This document shows positions 36,728 through 45,693 of a DNA stretch of 64,000 nucleotides, one piece after another. The stretch is from contig NZ_JARFYN010000019.1 of the NCBI RefSeq assembly GCF_030272695.1, positions 1-64,000 of the forward strand, given 5' to 3'. Below the pieces are notes generated by a model that was not told the origin of the DNA, did no database searches, and saw only the letters and a program-made list of their open reading frames with translations. The first letter of the stretch is position 1; every line of letters starts with the position of its first letter. This stretch comes from Martinezella calliandrae (lineage in GTDB: Bacteria > Pseudomonadota > Alphaproteobacteria > Rhizobiales > Rhizobiaceae). The position numbers were made by a program, and so were the translations under genes.

Positions 36728-39102
36728 GCAGAGAACCGCGTGGCAGGATATCATCGTCGGAGCGACGCTCCGGCAAGGCTGGCCGTGCGGCAAAGAATAG
36801 CGGCGCGCAGGAACCGATGATGGCGATCGTGCACGGCGTGCTGCCGCCACGCGAAGTCATTCTGCGCTTCATCGCCGATCACCCGCAGCAGGCTTCCAAG
36901 CGGGAGCTTGCCAAAGCCTTCGGATTGAAGGGCGAGAGCCGTGTCGAACTCAAGAACCTCCTGCGCGAGCTCGAAGACGACGGCATGGTTCAGAAGAGCC
37001 GGAAGTCGCTCATCCGCCCCGGAGCATTGCCGCCGATCGCAGTCCTCGACATTACCACGCGCGACAAGGACGGCGAGCTGATCGGCCGTCCCACCGAATG
37101 GCCAGAAGAAAACGGCGTGGCACCGGCCGTGCTGATCAAACAATCCTCCTTGCCCGGCGGCCGCAACGGCAAGGGCAAGGCACCTGTGGCCGGCATGGGC
37201 GACCGGATCCTCGCCAAGATTTTTCCGGCTGTCGATCGCGGCGGCCCCGCCTATAGCGCGCGCATCATCAGGGTCATCGACAAGCGTCTGGCAGCGACCA
37301 TGGGGGTCTTCCGCGAGACGCCGGGCGGCGGCGGACGCCTGATGCCTATCGAACGGCGCGGCGAAGAAATGATCATCGATCCGGATTATACCGGCGGCGC
37401 AGAGGACGGTGATCTGGTGGAGGTCGAAGTGGCTCGCCTCGGCCGCTTTGGCCTGCCGCGCGCCAAGGTGCTGTCAGTCATCGGCTCCGTCGCTTCGGAA
37501 AAGGCGATCTCGATGATCGCCATCCTTGCGCACGGCATTCCGCATGTGTTTCCGCAAGCTGCAATCGCCGAAGCGGACGCCGCCAAACCGGCCACGATGT
37601 CGCATCGCGACGATTGGCGCAGCCTGCCGCTGATCACCATCGATCCGGCCGACGCCAAGGACCATGACGACGCGGTCTATGCTGAAATGGACCCCTCGCC
37701 TGACAATCCGGGAGGCGTGATCGTCACCGTCGCCATCGCTGATGTCTCCTGGTATGTCCGTCCCGGTTCCGCACTGGATCGTGAGGCGTTGAAGCGCGGC
37801 AATTCGGTCTACTTCCCGGATCGCGTCGTGCCGATGTTGCCCGAGCGCATCTCCAACGATCTCTGTTCCCTCAAGGAAGGCGTAGACCGCCCCGCCCTTG
37901 CCGTGCGGATGATCTTTTCCAAGGAAGGCCGCAAGGCGGGCCACAGTTTTCATCGCATCATGATGAAGAGTACCGCCAAACTCTCCTATCAGCAGGCGCA
38001 GGCGGCGATCGACGGCAAGCCGGACGACAAGACCTTGCCGATGCTGGAGCCGATCCTCAAGCCGCTTTGGCATGCCTATGAGATCATGAGACGCGGCCGC
38101 GACCGGCGCCAGCCGCTTGAGCTCGACATGCCCGAACGCAAGATCCTGCTGAAGCCGGATGGCACGGTCGATCGCGTTTTCGTGCCGCCGCGTCTCGACG
38201 CCCACAAACTCATCGAAGAAATGATGATCCAGGCAAATGTCGCAGCCGCCGAAACGCTGGAAAAGAAGCGTCAGGTGCTGATCTACCGCATCCACGACGG
38301 CCCGACGCTTGCCAAGCAGGAAGTGCTGCGCGAATTCCTTGCGACGCTAGGCATCTCGCTCGTCAAAGGCGGAAATGTCCGCGCCAACAGTTTCAACGGC
38401 ATCCTGGCGAAGGCCGAAGGTACAGCGCATCAAACCATGGTCAACGAGATGGTGTTGCGCTCGCAGAGCCAGGCTATCTACAGCCCCGACAATATCGGGC
38501 ATTTCGGCCTGAACTTGATGAAATACGCCCATTTCACCTCGCCGATCCGCCGCTATGCGGACTTGATCGTGCATCGTGCCCTCGTCGGCTCGCTTGGCTT
38601 CGGTGAAGGCGGCATCACGCCGGACGAGGAGGCAACGCTCGACGATATCGCCGCCGAAATTTCCACCTTCGAGCGCCGCGCGATGGCTGCCGAGCGCGAG
38701 ACGGTCGACCGGCTGATCGCGCATCATCTTGCCGGACGCGTCGGCGAAGAATTCGAGGCGCGCGTCGGCGGTGTCACCAAATCGGGACTTTTTGTCACCC
38801 TGCCCGCCTATGGCGCTGATGGTTTCATCCCTATATCTACGCTCGGCTCCGACTATTTCATTTATGACGAGGCGCATCAGGCGTTGACGGGTGAAAAGAC
38901 GGGGCTCGGCTTTCGTCTTGGCGATAGCGTTGCGGTGCGTCTGGCGGAAGCGATTCCGCTTGCTGGCGCTTTGCGCTTCGAAATGCTGAGCGACGGCCGC
39001 GCCATGCCCACGGCGGTGCGCTCCTTCCACAAGGCGTCGCGACGCAATAAGACCCCGGCACGCAAAGCGCCGGGAACAAGACCGCCCCGCGGACGCCGAT
39101 AA
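36724..39102 (+). CDS. rnr: ribonuclease R
   Basis: A 792-residue 3'-5' exoribonuclease that degrades structured RNA. N-terminal winged-helix (RELAKAFGLKGESRVELKNL), cold-shock domains, the RNB catalytic centre with TIDPADAKDHDDAVYAEM (metal-binding Asp cluster), and a C-terminal S1 domain (ARVGGVTKSGLFVTLPAYGA) with a basic tail (RRNKTPARKAPGTRPPRGRR). The start is GTG overlapping the topA stop, so translation is coupled. An internal ATG 37 codons in is less likely because the N-terminal basic part is typical. Confidence 0.94.
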   Translation: MSREPRGRISSSERRSGKAGRAAKNSGAQEPMMAIVHGVLPPREVILRFIADHPQQASKRELAKAFGLKGESRVELKNLLRELEDDGMVQKSRKSLIRPGALPPIAVLDITTRDKDGELIGRPTEWPEENGVAPAVLIKQSSLPGGRNGKGKAPVAGMGDRILAKIFPAVDRGGPAYSARIIRVIDKRLAATMGVFRETPGGGGRLMPIERRGEEMIIDPDYTGGAEDGDLVEVEVARLGRFGLPRAKVLSVIGSVASEKAISMIAILAHGIPHVFPQAAIAEADAAKPATMSHRDDWRSLPLITIDPADAKDHDDAVYAEMDPSPDNPGGVIVTVAIADVSWYVRPGSALDREALKRGNSVYFPDRVVPMLPERISNDLCSLKEGVDRPALAVRMIFSKEGRKAGHSFHRIMMKSTAKLSYQQAQAAIDGKPDDKTLPMLEPILKPLWHAYEIMRRGRDRRQPLELDMPERKILLKPDGTVDRVFVPPRLDAHKLIEEMMIQANVAAAETLEKKRQVLIYRIHDGPTLAKQEVLREFLATLGISLVKGGNVRANSFNGILAKAEGTAHQTMVNEMVLRSQSQAIYSPDNIGHFGLNLMKYAHFTSPIRRYADLIVHRALVGSLGFGEGGITPDEEATLDDIAAEISTFERRAMAAERETVDRLIAHHLAGRVGEEFEARVGGVTKSGLFVTLPAYGADGFIPISTLGSDYFIYDEAHQALTGEKTGLGFRLGDSVAVRLAEAIPLAGALRFEMLSDGRAMPTAVRSFHKASRRNKTPARKAPGTRPPRGRR

Positions 39103-39132
39103 ACGACGGTCGCCGGAAGGAAGGAAACGTTC

Positions 39133-39588
39133 ATGACGAGCAGCCCGTCCGATCCCGTTACCCGCTATGTTGGCCCCGACGAGGCCGAACGCCCGCTCGG
39201 GCGCTCAATTGTCCGCGGCTTGCTGAACCGCTGCCCGAATTGCGGCACGGGAAAACTCTTCAGGGCCTTCTTAAAGCCTGTCGACCGTTGCGCCGTCTGC
39301 GGCGAGGAGCTGTTCCATCAGCGTGCCGACGACCTGCCGCCCTATCTGGTGGTCCTGCTGCTCGGCCATGTCGTGGTCGGTGGCTACATGTTGACGGATA
39401 TGGCCTATCACCTGCCGATCTGGGCGCATCTCGCCATATGGGCTCCGATCACGGTGATCACCGCACTTGCCTCGATCCAGCCGATCAAAGGCGGCGTCAT
39501 TGGCCTGCAATGGGCCCTACGGATGCATGGCTTCGGCGGCCATGACGACAGTCCGGAAGAATGGGATCAGGGGAACGGCCGCTCGTGA
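39133..39588 (+). CDS. DUF983 family membrane protein
   Basis: A 151-residue protein. A zinc-ribbon-like N-terminal part (RCPNCGTGKLFRAFLKPVDR, CAVCGEELFHQRADD) precedes two transmembrane segments (LVVLLLGHVVVGGYML and LAIWAPITVITALASI). DUF983 function is unknown. It is 30 bases after rnr and overlaps the next frame by GTGA, so it belongs to the topA-rnr transcription unit. Confidence 0.9.
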   Translation: MTSSPSDPVTRYVGPDEAERPLGRSIVRGLLNRCPNCGTGKLFRAFLKPVDRCAVCGEELFHQRADDLPPYLVVLLLGHVVVGGYMLTDMAYHLPIWAHLAIWAPITVITALASIQPIKGGVIGLQWALRMHGFGGHDDSPEEWDQGNGRS

Positions 39589-39884
39589 ACGATGTGTTCG
39601 GACTGATCTCACCAGCCTTGCCGGCTGGCGGGGCCTGGCGTGCCCCATTACTCCCTTTGGGCAGAACCGCTATCGATCCAGCGCATATTCGTGATTCGCG
39701 GGAATTGCTTGAACTCCAATGGCTTGACATCGGCGGCATTTCTTGTCTGAACATGCCGGGCGTCGAGAGGATCATTCCGGAGGATGTGACCGATCCCATG
39801 AAAGCCGACCCGTCACCTGGATTTGGCCGAGCCGTGCCTTTCTATCTTCCGCGTTGCGAACGATTCGTTCGCTACATGCTCTAA
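39585..39884 (+). pseudogene. Nudix hydrolase remnant (Nudix box missing)
   Basis: The frame from GTG 39585 overlaps the DUF983 stop. Its 99 residues correspond to the C-terminal half of the Nudix protein usually encoded after DUF983 in rhizobia: IDPAHIRDSRELLELQWLDI, NMPGVERIIPEDV and FGRAVPFYLPR. The catalytic box GX5EX7REUXEEXGU is absent, and the N-terminal 30 residues do not look like the family. I interpret an internal deletion that removed the catalytic half. The family assignment is from memory of synteny and motifs. Confidence 0.6.
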
Positions 39885-39894
39885 GGATCAATTC

Positions 39895-41079
39895 ATGTTT
39901 GAACCGACGAACGGCAAGGCCGGCCAAGTCGAAGAAATTCATTGGCCTTCGCTCGTCGCCGCCATTTCGTCCGTTTCCGCCGTCGGCATCGCTATCGGCC
40001 TCGGCCTTCCGCTTCTCAGCATCATCCTGGAAAAACGCGGCATTCCGTCGAGCCTGATCGGCCTGAATACCGCCATGATGGGGATCGCCGCGATGATAGC
40101 GGCCCTGATCACCACCAAGCTTGCGCACCGATTCGGTGTCGTGCAAACGATGATTTGGGCCGTCGTGCTCTCTGCACTGAGTTCGCTCGGGTTCTACTAC
40201 GCCGAAAGCTTGCTGCTCTGGTTTCCCCTGCGCCTGATCTTCCACGGGGGCACCACCACCCTCTTCATCCTGTCGGAATTCTGGATCAACGCCGCCTCCC
40301 CGCCCTCCAAACGCGGCTTTGTCCTCGGCCTCTATTCCACCGTTTTCTCGCTCGGCTTTGCAGCCGGCCCCCTGCTTTTCTCGCTGGTCGGCAGCGAGGG
40401 GCTGACGCCCTTCATCATCGGCGCCTGCATCATTCTGGCGGCGACGATCCCGATCTTCATTGCCCGCAACGAGAGCCCCATCGTCGACGAAAAACCGGAA
40501 CTGCATTTCATACGCTACGTCTTCCTAGTGCCGACGGCCACGGCTGCCGTCTTCGTTTTCGGCGCGGTGACCGTCGGCGGCGGATCGTTGTTCACCAGCT
40601 ATGCGACTCGGCTTGGCTTTAACGAATCACAAGCCGCACTCCTGCTGACCGTGATGGGTGTCGGCAACTTCGTCTTCCAAATTCCCTTGGGGCTGCTTGC
40701 CGACCACTTGCGCGACAAGAGAACGCTTCTGTCAATCATGGCGGCCATCGGCCTGATCGGTGCGCTTCTATTGCCCTTGCTTGCCTCCAATTGGATACTT
40801 CTGGCGGTTATCCTGCTGTTCTGGGGCGGTTGCGTCTCGGGCATGTATACGGTGGGCCTAAGCCACCTCGGAACACGGCTGACGGGCGTCGATCTTGTGG
40901 CAGCCAATGCTGCTTTCGTTTTCTGTTATGCGGTTGGTATGGTGCTCGGCCCGCCGATGATCGGTAGTGCCATGGATATCGCCAACCCCAGCGGTTTTGC
41001 CTGGGCAATCGCCTTTTTCTTTGGGCTTTATGTCCTGCTTTCCGCGATACGGGTGCTTTTCATGGGCAGCAGGGGTTGA
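39895..41079 (+). CDS. MFS transporter
   Basis: A 394-residue major facilitator. The start at 39895 (MFEPTNGKAGQVEEIHWPSL) is preferred; upstream in-frame codons overlap the Nudix remnant. About 12 hydrophobic segments, with the loop 2-3 region TTKLAHRFGVVQT and the loop 8-9 region GLLADHLRDKRTLLSIMA. The substrate is not predictable. It is ten bases after the Nudix remnant and may be the last gene of the topA-rnr cluster. Confidence 0.87.
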   Translation: MFEPTNGKAGQVEEIHWPSLVAAISSVSAVGIAIGLGLPLLSIILEKRGIPSSLIGLNTAMMGIAAMIAALITTKLAHRFGVVQTMIWAVVLSALSSLGFYYAESLLLWFPLRLIFHGGTTTLFILSEFWINAASPPSKRGFVLGLYSTVFSLGFAAGPLLFSLVGSEGLTPFIIGACIILAATIPIFIARNESPIVDEKPELHFIRYVFLVPTATAAVFVFGAVTVGGGSLFTSYATRLGFNESQAALLLTVMGVGNFVFQIPLGLLADHLRDKRTLLSIMAAIGLIGALLLPLLASNWILLAVILLFWGGCVSGMYTVGLSHLGTRLTGVDLVAANAAFVFCYAVGMVLGPPMIGSAMDIANPSGFAWAIAFFFGLYVLLSAIRVLFMGSRG

Positions 41080-41175
41080 CTTTTCGGGCGCGATTTGTAG
41101 TTTCGCGCCAGAATTTGCCGTGGACCTCCGCACCAGCTGTCCACGGCTTTCATTTTTCTTAAAGGCAGGACGACC

Positions 41176-41343
41176 ATGGCCAAGGCTACCACCATCAAGA
41201 TCAAGCTGCTGTCGACGGCCGACACAGGTTTCTTCTATGTCACGACGAAGAACAGCCGTACGATGACGGACAAGATGACGAAGACGAAATACGACCCGAT
41301 CGCTAAGAAGCACGTCGAGTTCAAGGAAACAAAGATCAAGTAA
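41176..41343 (+). CDS. rpmG: 50S ribosomal protein L33
   Basis: A 55-residue ribosomal protein: [20 protein letters not shown], then [15 protein letters not shown] and ending [11 protein letters not shown]. This is the Cys-less (zinc-independent) form typical of alphaproteobacteria. GGCAGGA lies upstream as ribosome-binding site. A strong terminator follows 20 bases after the stop. Confidence 0.95.
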   Translation: MAKATTIKIKLLSTADTGFFYVTTKNSRTMTDKMTKTKYDPIAKKHVEFKETKIK

Positions 41344-41364
41344 GTTTTCTAAACTTCTGATTAC

Positions 41365-41399
41365 AAAAGGGCGCAACCGCAAGGTTAGCGCCTTTTTCT
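41365..41399 (+). terminator. rpmG terminator
   Basis: AAAAGGGCGCAACC-GCAA-GGTTAGCGCCTTTTT forms a stem of 12 or more pairs with one bulge and a tetraloop, ending in a T-run (TTTTTCTTTC). It serves rpmG. Confidence 0.88.
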
Positions 41400-41492
41400 T
41401 TCGGTGGTTTTCTTTTTTCTGTGTAAAACCTTATGAAGGTATAGGAAAAACAGTAAAATCTAAAACTCAACTTTCTGATATTGAATGACAAT

Positions 41493-41670
41493 GAAAAACG
41501 CCGCTCTTCCTTTGGAAGGCGGCGTTTCAAGCTGGGGGCCGGCTAGCCTGCAAAACGGCACGAGGAACCGCTTGAAATTGCCTGCCAGCCGACCGACCCC
41601 ACGACCCAGGAGATGCGGCGGACCTGAGCATCATGGGGTATTTCCACGCCCTTGCGGGCTATCCTTGTAT
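41493..41670 (-). ncRNA. candidate structured small RNA
   Basis: Between rpmG and pleD the minus strand carries three stems and an intrinsic terminator. Stem 1 (41596-41639): ACCCCATGA with TCGTGGGGT (9 bp, one G-U) continued after a TG bulge by CTCAGG with CCTGGG (6 bp). Stem 2: GGTCGGCTGGC (41584-41594) with GCTAGCCGGCC (41537-41547), 11 bp with two G-U pairs. Terminator: AAACGCCG with CGGCGTTT (41496-41527) followed by TTTTT on the minus strand. Near the 5' end GCCC-GCAA-GGGC makes a small hairpin. No ORF fits. The promoter is unclear (TTGATT near 41700-41705, poor -10). I cannot match it to a named RNA; 6S-like or trans-acting RNA are both open. Confidence 0.55.
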
Positions 41671-42112
41671 GAAACTAAATTTGCGCGAAATCGGAAGAAA
41701 ATCAACAAATTCTTAATGATAAAAAATCCTCGTTTGCGCGAATGGTTAAAATTCGTGTTTTCGTTCAGTTCTGTCGCCCGCAAAAATAACAATCCAAAAG
41801 CGAGTACACCTGAAAATCGAAGAGATAATTATCGTTTTCCTAGCAGGTTCTCACTACAGATATTTGAGCGCATTTGCCTACCATAATGAAAATCATGATA
41901 CGCATCAGATACCCTCAGTTTTTTACTTAATCAACTTCTTGTCGCTCAAATTTATTGCAGCATACGCATAATAGACATCGTATTTCTATCAATATGGAAA
42001 GTATTTATAGGGATTTTCTGGGACGATTATCGAGCCTATTCTCTTGTGGAATCGGCATGCACATAACCGTGGAACAAAGATTAAAATTTGTTAATCCCTG
42101 TTCATAACTCAG

Positions 42113-42138
42113 AAAAGCCCTTAGATATTGAAGGGCCT
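42113..42138 (-). terminator. pleD terminator
   Basis: On the minus strand GCCCTT-(8 nt)-AAGGGC is followed by TTTTCT, about 25 bases after the pleD stop codon. It is a plausible intrinsic terminator of the divK-pleD transcript. Confidence 0.65.
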
Positions 42139-42161
42139 TGATCTGGTTCGGATCGTTTCGA

Positions 42162-43535
42162 TCAGGCGGCTGCCGCGACAACCCGGTTGCGGCCCGCGTT
42201 TTTGGCCTCGTACAGGGCGCGGTCGGCATGCTTCATCAATTGCTCGGGCGTTTCGACAGTCTCTAAACGGGACGCAATACCGAAGGAAGCCGTAACGTCG
42301 AGCGCGATCCCTGACGCCCGCAGCGTGAAGGGCATGGTCTGCACGGCAGCGCGGAGGCGCTCGGCAACGGCGGCGGAAACCTCAGCGGACGTATCCGGCA
42401 TAACCACCACGAATTCCTCGCCGCCATAGCGGCAGGCCAGATCGGCGCCGCGCACGGTGGAGCGGATGCGGGCGGCAAACTCCCTCAGCACTTCGTCGCC
42501 TGCATCATGGCCATAGGTGTCGTTCACCTGCTTGAATCGATCGATATCCGTGATCAACACGGAGAGGGGCCGTCCGCGCGTCAAAGAGCGGTTGAAGAGG
42601 ATCTTTAGGTGATTGTCGAGATAGCGCCTGTTATTGAGGCCGGTGAGCGCGTCAGTGACAGCAAGCTCGATCGTGTGCTGCACACTGGCACGCAGACGGT
42701 CGTTGTATCGTTTGCGGCGGATCTGGGTCAGGCAGCGGGCAACCAGCTCGTTCGGATCGAGCGGCCGGACGATATAGTCGTTGACGCCGAGATCGAGCGC
42801 ACGGACGATCATCTCGTCAGCCCCTTGATCGGTCACCAGCAGCACCGGCAGGAAGCGGGTCCGCTCCAGCGAGCGGAGCTGCGAGCAAAGCCTTAGTGGG
42901 TCGTAGCCATCGAAATTCGAATTGACAATGACGAGCTCGAACGGCTTTTCCGCAGCTTCGACCAGGGCTGCCTGCGGATCGGACGTCACCGCCACCTCTG
43001 CGATCGGTTTCAGGGCGCGGATGATACGTTCCTGCGAATTGGCGCGGCCGTCGACCAGCAATACTTGGCCGTCCTCGTCGACGCGGCCATCGCCCGAGCG
43101 CATCAGGTCGTCGATGCCGAAGTTGCGAGCCGTCTCGTTACGCATGCGCAACTCATCGCTCAGCGTCTTCAGGCGCAACAGGCTTTTGACCCGCGAAATG
43201 AGTTGCAGGTCGTTTACCGGTTTGGTCAGAAAATCGTCGGCGCCAGCTTTCAGGCCACGCACGCGATCTGCCGGATAATCGAGCGCCGTGACCATGACCA
43301 CGGGAATATGTGTTGTGCGTGGATCAGACTTCAGCCGCTCACAGACCTCGAAACCATCCATGCCAGGCATCATGATGTCGAGCAGGATGAGATCGACTTG
43401 CGTGCTCTCGCAGATGGCGAGTGCCTTCAAGCCGTCTTCCGCCGTTAGCACGTCGAAATACTCGGCCAGCAGCCGCGCTTCGAGCAGCTTTACGTTAGCG
43501 GGAACATCGTCAACCACCAGGATACGCGCGGTCAT
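42162..43535 (-). CDS. pleD: PleD-type diguanylate cyclase response regulator
   Basis: A 457-residue protein with receiver-receiver-GGDEF architecture that makes cyclic di-GMP. Receiver 1 has the phospho-acceptor Asp53 (LILLDIMMPGMD). Receiver 2 (about 150-275) lacks the Asp (ELVIVNSNFDG), as in Caulobacter PleD, where it serves as an adaptor. The output domain has the active site RYGGEEFVVVMPD and the inhibitory I-site RGAD just before it. The start at 43535 (MTARILVVDD) is preferred; 41 upstream codons in frame overlap divK. It follows divK after 16 bases. Confidence 0.95.
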   Translation of the reverse strand: MTARILVVDDVPANVKLLEARLLAEYFDVLTAEDGLKALAICESTQVDLILLDIMMPGMDGFEVCERLKSDPRTTHIPVVMVTALDYPADRVRGLKAGADDFLTKPVNDLQLISRVKSLLRLKTLSDELRMRNETARNFGIDDLMRSGDGRVDEDGQVLLVDGRANSQERIIRALKPIAEVAVTSDPQAALVEAAEKPFELVIVNSNFDGYDPLRLCSQLRSLERTRFLPVLLVTDQGADEMIVRALDLGVNDYIVRPLDPNELVARCLTQIRRKRYNDRLRASVQHTIELAVTDALTGLNNRRYLDNHLKILFNRSLTRGRPLSVLITDIDRFKQVNDTYGHDAGDEVLREFAARIRSTVRGADLACRYGGEEFVVVMPDTSAEVSAAVAERLRAAVQTMPFTLRASGIALDVTASFGIASRLETVETPEQLMKHADRALYEAKNAGRNRVVAAAA

Positions 43536-43551
43536 AAGTCTTTCCCCGCGC

Positions 43552-43923
43552 TCAGGCGTCGCCCAAATAAGTCTTGATGGTCTCGATGAATTTCGGGACA
43601 GAGATCGGTTTGGAGACATAGGCCTCGCAGCCGCCTTGACGAATACGCTCCTCGTCACCCTTCATCGCAAAGGCCGTGACCGCGATCACCGGGATGACGT
43701 GCAAATCATCGTCTTCCTTCAGCCACTTCGTCACCTCGAGCCCGGAGACTTCTGGAAGCTGGATATCCATGAGGATCAGGTCCGGGCGATGTTTTCGAGC
43801 GAGATCAAGCGCTTCCATACCGTTTCTGGTCTGGATCGTCGTGTAGCCGGACGCCTCGATCAGATCGCGAAAGAGCTTCATATTGAGCTCGTTGTCTTCT
43901 ACAATCATCACCTGCTTAGGCAT
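43552..43923 (-). CDS. divK: single-domain response regulator DivK
   Basis: A 123-residue receiver with Asp53 in [13 protein letters not shown] and Lys in AYVSKPIS. It matches DivK, the essential cell-cycle regulator that in Caulobacter and rhizobia signals through DivJ/PleC and DivL to control CtrA. Start [20 protein letters not shown]; upstream in-frame codons are not conserved-looking. It forms an operon with pleD. Confidence 0.95.
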   Translation of the reverse strand: MPKQVMIVEDNELNMKLFRDLIEASGYTTIQTRNGMEALDLARKHRPDLILMDIQLPEVSGLEVTKWLKEDDDLHVIPVIAVTAFAMKGDEERIRQGGCEAYVSKPISVPKFIETIKTYLGDA

Positions 43924-44054
43924 GGAGAGCTGTCCCTGCATCCGGTATTGCATCCATTCTATGAAAATATAACGTCGCGAGAAATCGATTCCAGAAATAC
44001 TTGAATCCGACGCTAGCGGCATTTGGTTGAAAAATAGGTAACTTACCGCTCAAA

Positions 44055-44363
44055 ATGCAAAGCAACTTCAAGAACCCAAAGAAGGCGGCCGCCGATCCGC
44101 AGGAAACCGCGATCGCCGTACTTGGCTGGCTCGCCAATGAGCCGGATATGTTTGGCCGCTTCCTAGCCCTTACCGGCGTCGAACCGGCGCAAGTGCGCGA
44201 TGCCATCAACGAACCTGCATTTCTGGCAGGCATGCTGGATTTTCTGATGAACCACGAGCCGACATTGCTTGCTTTCTGCCAGGCAAGCGGCATCGCGCCC
44301 GAATCGGTTGCCGCGGCTTCAGCGCATTTCTCGCCGCCCGGTCTTTCCTCTGGGGAATATTGA
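44055..44363 (+). CDS. DUF3572 family protein
   Basis: A 102-residue cytoplasmic alpha-helical protein: ETAIAVLGWLANEPDMFGRF, LALTGVEPAQVRDAINEPAF, LAFCQASGIAPESVAAA. DUF3572 is found beside divK in many rhizobiales; its function is unknown. It is transcribed divergently from divK over a 130-base gap, and its stop touches the start region of the next gene. Confidence 0.85.
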   Translation: MQSNFKNPKKAAADPQETAIAVLGWLANEPDMFGRFLALTGVEPAQVRDAINEPAFLAGMLDFLMNHEPTLLAFCQASGIAPESVAAASAHFSPPGLSSGEY

Positions 44364-44365
44364 CC

Positions 44366-45016
44366 ATGGATACTGCTGCAATCGAACTGGACACATCGCA
44401 TGTCCGCCTCGGAGACCGGCCGCTGATCGTCTGCGATGTCGATGATGTCGTGCTCCACTTCTTCGCGCCTTTCCTGAACTACCTGGATAGTGAAGGCCAT
44501 GAATTCCTGCCGCGTTCCTTCCGGCTGACCGGCAACGTCATTTCGAAGGCGAGCGGCAAGGCGCTGGAAGAAAAAGAAGTCCGTCGGTTGATCGATGCCT
44601 TTTTCGAAGCGCAGGAGCAGTGGCAGATGCCCTTCGATCGGGTCATCGACACCCTGGGCGGCTTCTCCAAGAACGCCGATATTGTCTTCCTCACCGCTAT
44701 GCCGCCGCAATTCTGGACCCAGCGACGCCGCCTTCTCGACCGGCTCGGCCTCGCCTATCCGCTGCTCGCCTCGCTGCAACCCAAGGGACCGATCGTGCAG
44801 GCCCTGCATGGCGATCGCACCTTGCCTGTTACCTTCATCGACGATATGGCGCACAATCTGCATTCGGTTCGCGACCATGTAGCAACCTGCCTTCTCATCA
44901 ACCTGAAGCCGGATTCGATCGTCCACCGCATGGCGCCGGCTGCCGCGGCGGATATACCCCAGGCGAATGAGTGGGCTCAGGCGGAGCCGTTGATCCACGC
45001 CCACATCGCCGGCTGA
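44366..45016 (+). CDS. HAD superfamily-like protein, function unknown
   Basis: A 216-residue protein from ATG 44366 (MDTAAIELDTSHVRLGDRPL). HAD-type motifs are visible: motif I CDVDDVVLHF, motif II FLTAMPP, and a late acidic motif FIDDMAHNL. This suggests a phosphatase-like fold. A TTG two codons upstream overlaps the DUF3572 stop but is a weaker start. Cotranscribed with the DUF3572 gene. Confidence 0.75.
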   Translation: MDTAAIELDTSHVRLGDRPLIVCDVDDVVLHFFAPFLNYLDSEGHEFLPRSFRLTGNVISKASGKALEEKEVRRLIDAFFEAQEQWQMPFDRVIDTLGGFSKNADIVFLTAMPPQFWTQRRRLLDRLGLAYPLLASLQPKGPIVQALHGDRTLPVTFIDDMAHNLHSVRDHVATCLLINLKPDSIVHRMAPAAAADIPQANEWAQAEPLIHAHIAG

Positions 45017-45033
45017 GAACCCCCGCGCCGGCA

Positions 45034-45615
45034 TCAGAGAACGAGGCGCATCAAGGGACGCCCGTCCTTTCGTTTTGCGACTTCGGAAAATCCGGCCGCC
45101 TCGAATATCCGCAGCGAGCCGACGTAGAGACCGACCGATTTCGACTGTTTCGTCCGTTCGATCGGACAGCCTTCGAGAATGCGCGCACCCGAGGTCGTGG
45201 CAAAATTCACCGCCTCCGACAGCATGCGATGGCTGTATCCCTTGCCACGATCACGCGAATTCATGAAAAAGCAGCTCACGGCCCAAACCGAGCTGCCTTC
45301 GGCATCGGCCGGATCGAGCGGCCGTGATACGGTTTTCGGCGAATTCCACATCGGTAGTTCCGATCGAGGACCTACCTGCGCCCAGGCGATCGGACGCTGG
45401 CCGATATAGCCGAGAAGGCCGGGCGGCGGGCCCTTTGTGACACGAGCCCGCATGAATTCCTTCTTCGCATCGCCATCCATCGTCTTCCGCTCTGAGGTCG
45501 GAATCCGGAAATGGGTGCACCAGCAGCCATAACAGGCGCCACTTGGCCCGAAAAGCGTTTCGAAATCGCCCCAGCGATCGGCCGTCAAAGGCACTGCTTT
45601 CAATTCCACCAGCAT
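45034..45615 (-). CDS. GNAT family N-acetyltransferase
   Basis: A 193-residue protein of a GNAT subgroup with a Cys-rich N-terminal segment ([15 protein letters not shown]), acetyl-CoA site [16 protein letters not shown] and C-terminal [16 protein letters not shown]. The substrate is unknown. It diverges from dinB over 78 bases; the SOS box in that gap lies closer to dinB, but the acetyltransferase promoter must also be there. Confidence 0.8.
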   Translation of the reverse strand: MLVELKAVPLTADRWGDFETLFGPSGACYGCWCTHFRIPTSERKTMDGDAKKEFMRARVTKGPPPGLLGYIGQRPIAWAQVGPRSELPMWNSPKTVSRPLDPADAEGSSVWAVSCFFMNSRDRGKGYSHRMLSEAVNFATTSGARILEGCPIERTKQSKSVGLYVGSLRIFEAAGFSEVAKRKDGRPLMRLVL

Positions 45616-45671
45616 CTCCTCCCGCTGCTTTCCGTCTTGAGACTCACGAATTTAAAACATAAGGTAGCTAT

Positions 45672-45686
45672 GTTCAATTTTTGTTC
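45672..45686 (+). promoter_or_regulatory. LexA (SOS) box of dinB
   Basis: GTTCAATTTTTGTTC is an exact match to the alphaproteobacterial LexA site GTTC-N7-GTTC. It ends seven bases before the chosen dinB ATG (45694) and overlaps a competing upstream ATG (45670), which argues against the longer start. dinB is a classic SOS gene. Confidence 0.9.
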
Positions 45687-45693
45687 TATTTTT

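Noticed and set aside
42081..42094. TTAA-N6-TTAA resembling a CtrA site downstream of pleD
   Set aside because: The spacing is six, not the seven of the CtrA consensus, and the site lies at the 3' end of the divK-pleD unit in AT-rich DNA.
45670..45693. Earlier ATG start for dinB
   Set aside because: It would place the LexA operator inside the coding sequence and adds hydrophobic residues not expected in DinB.
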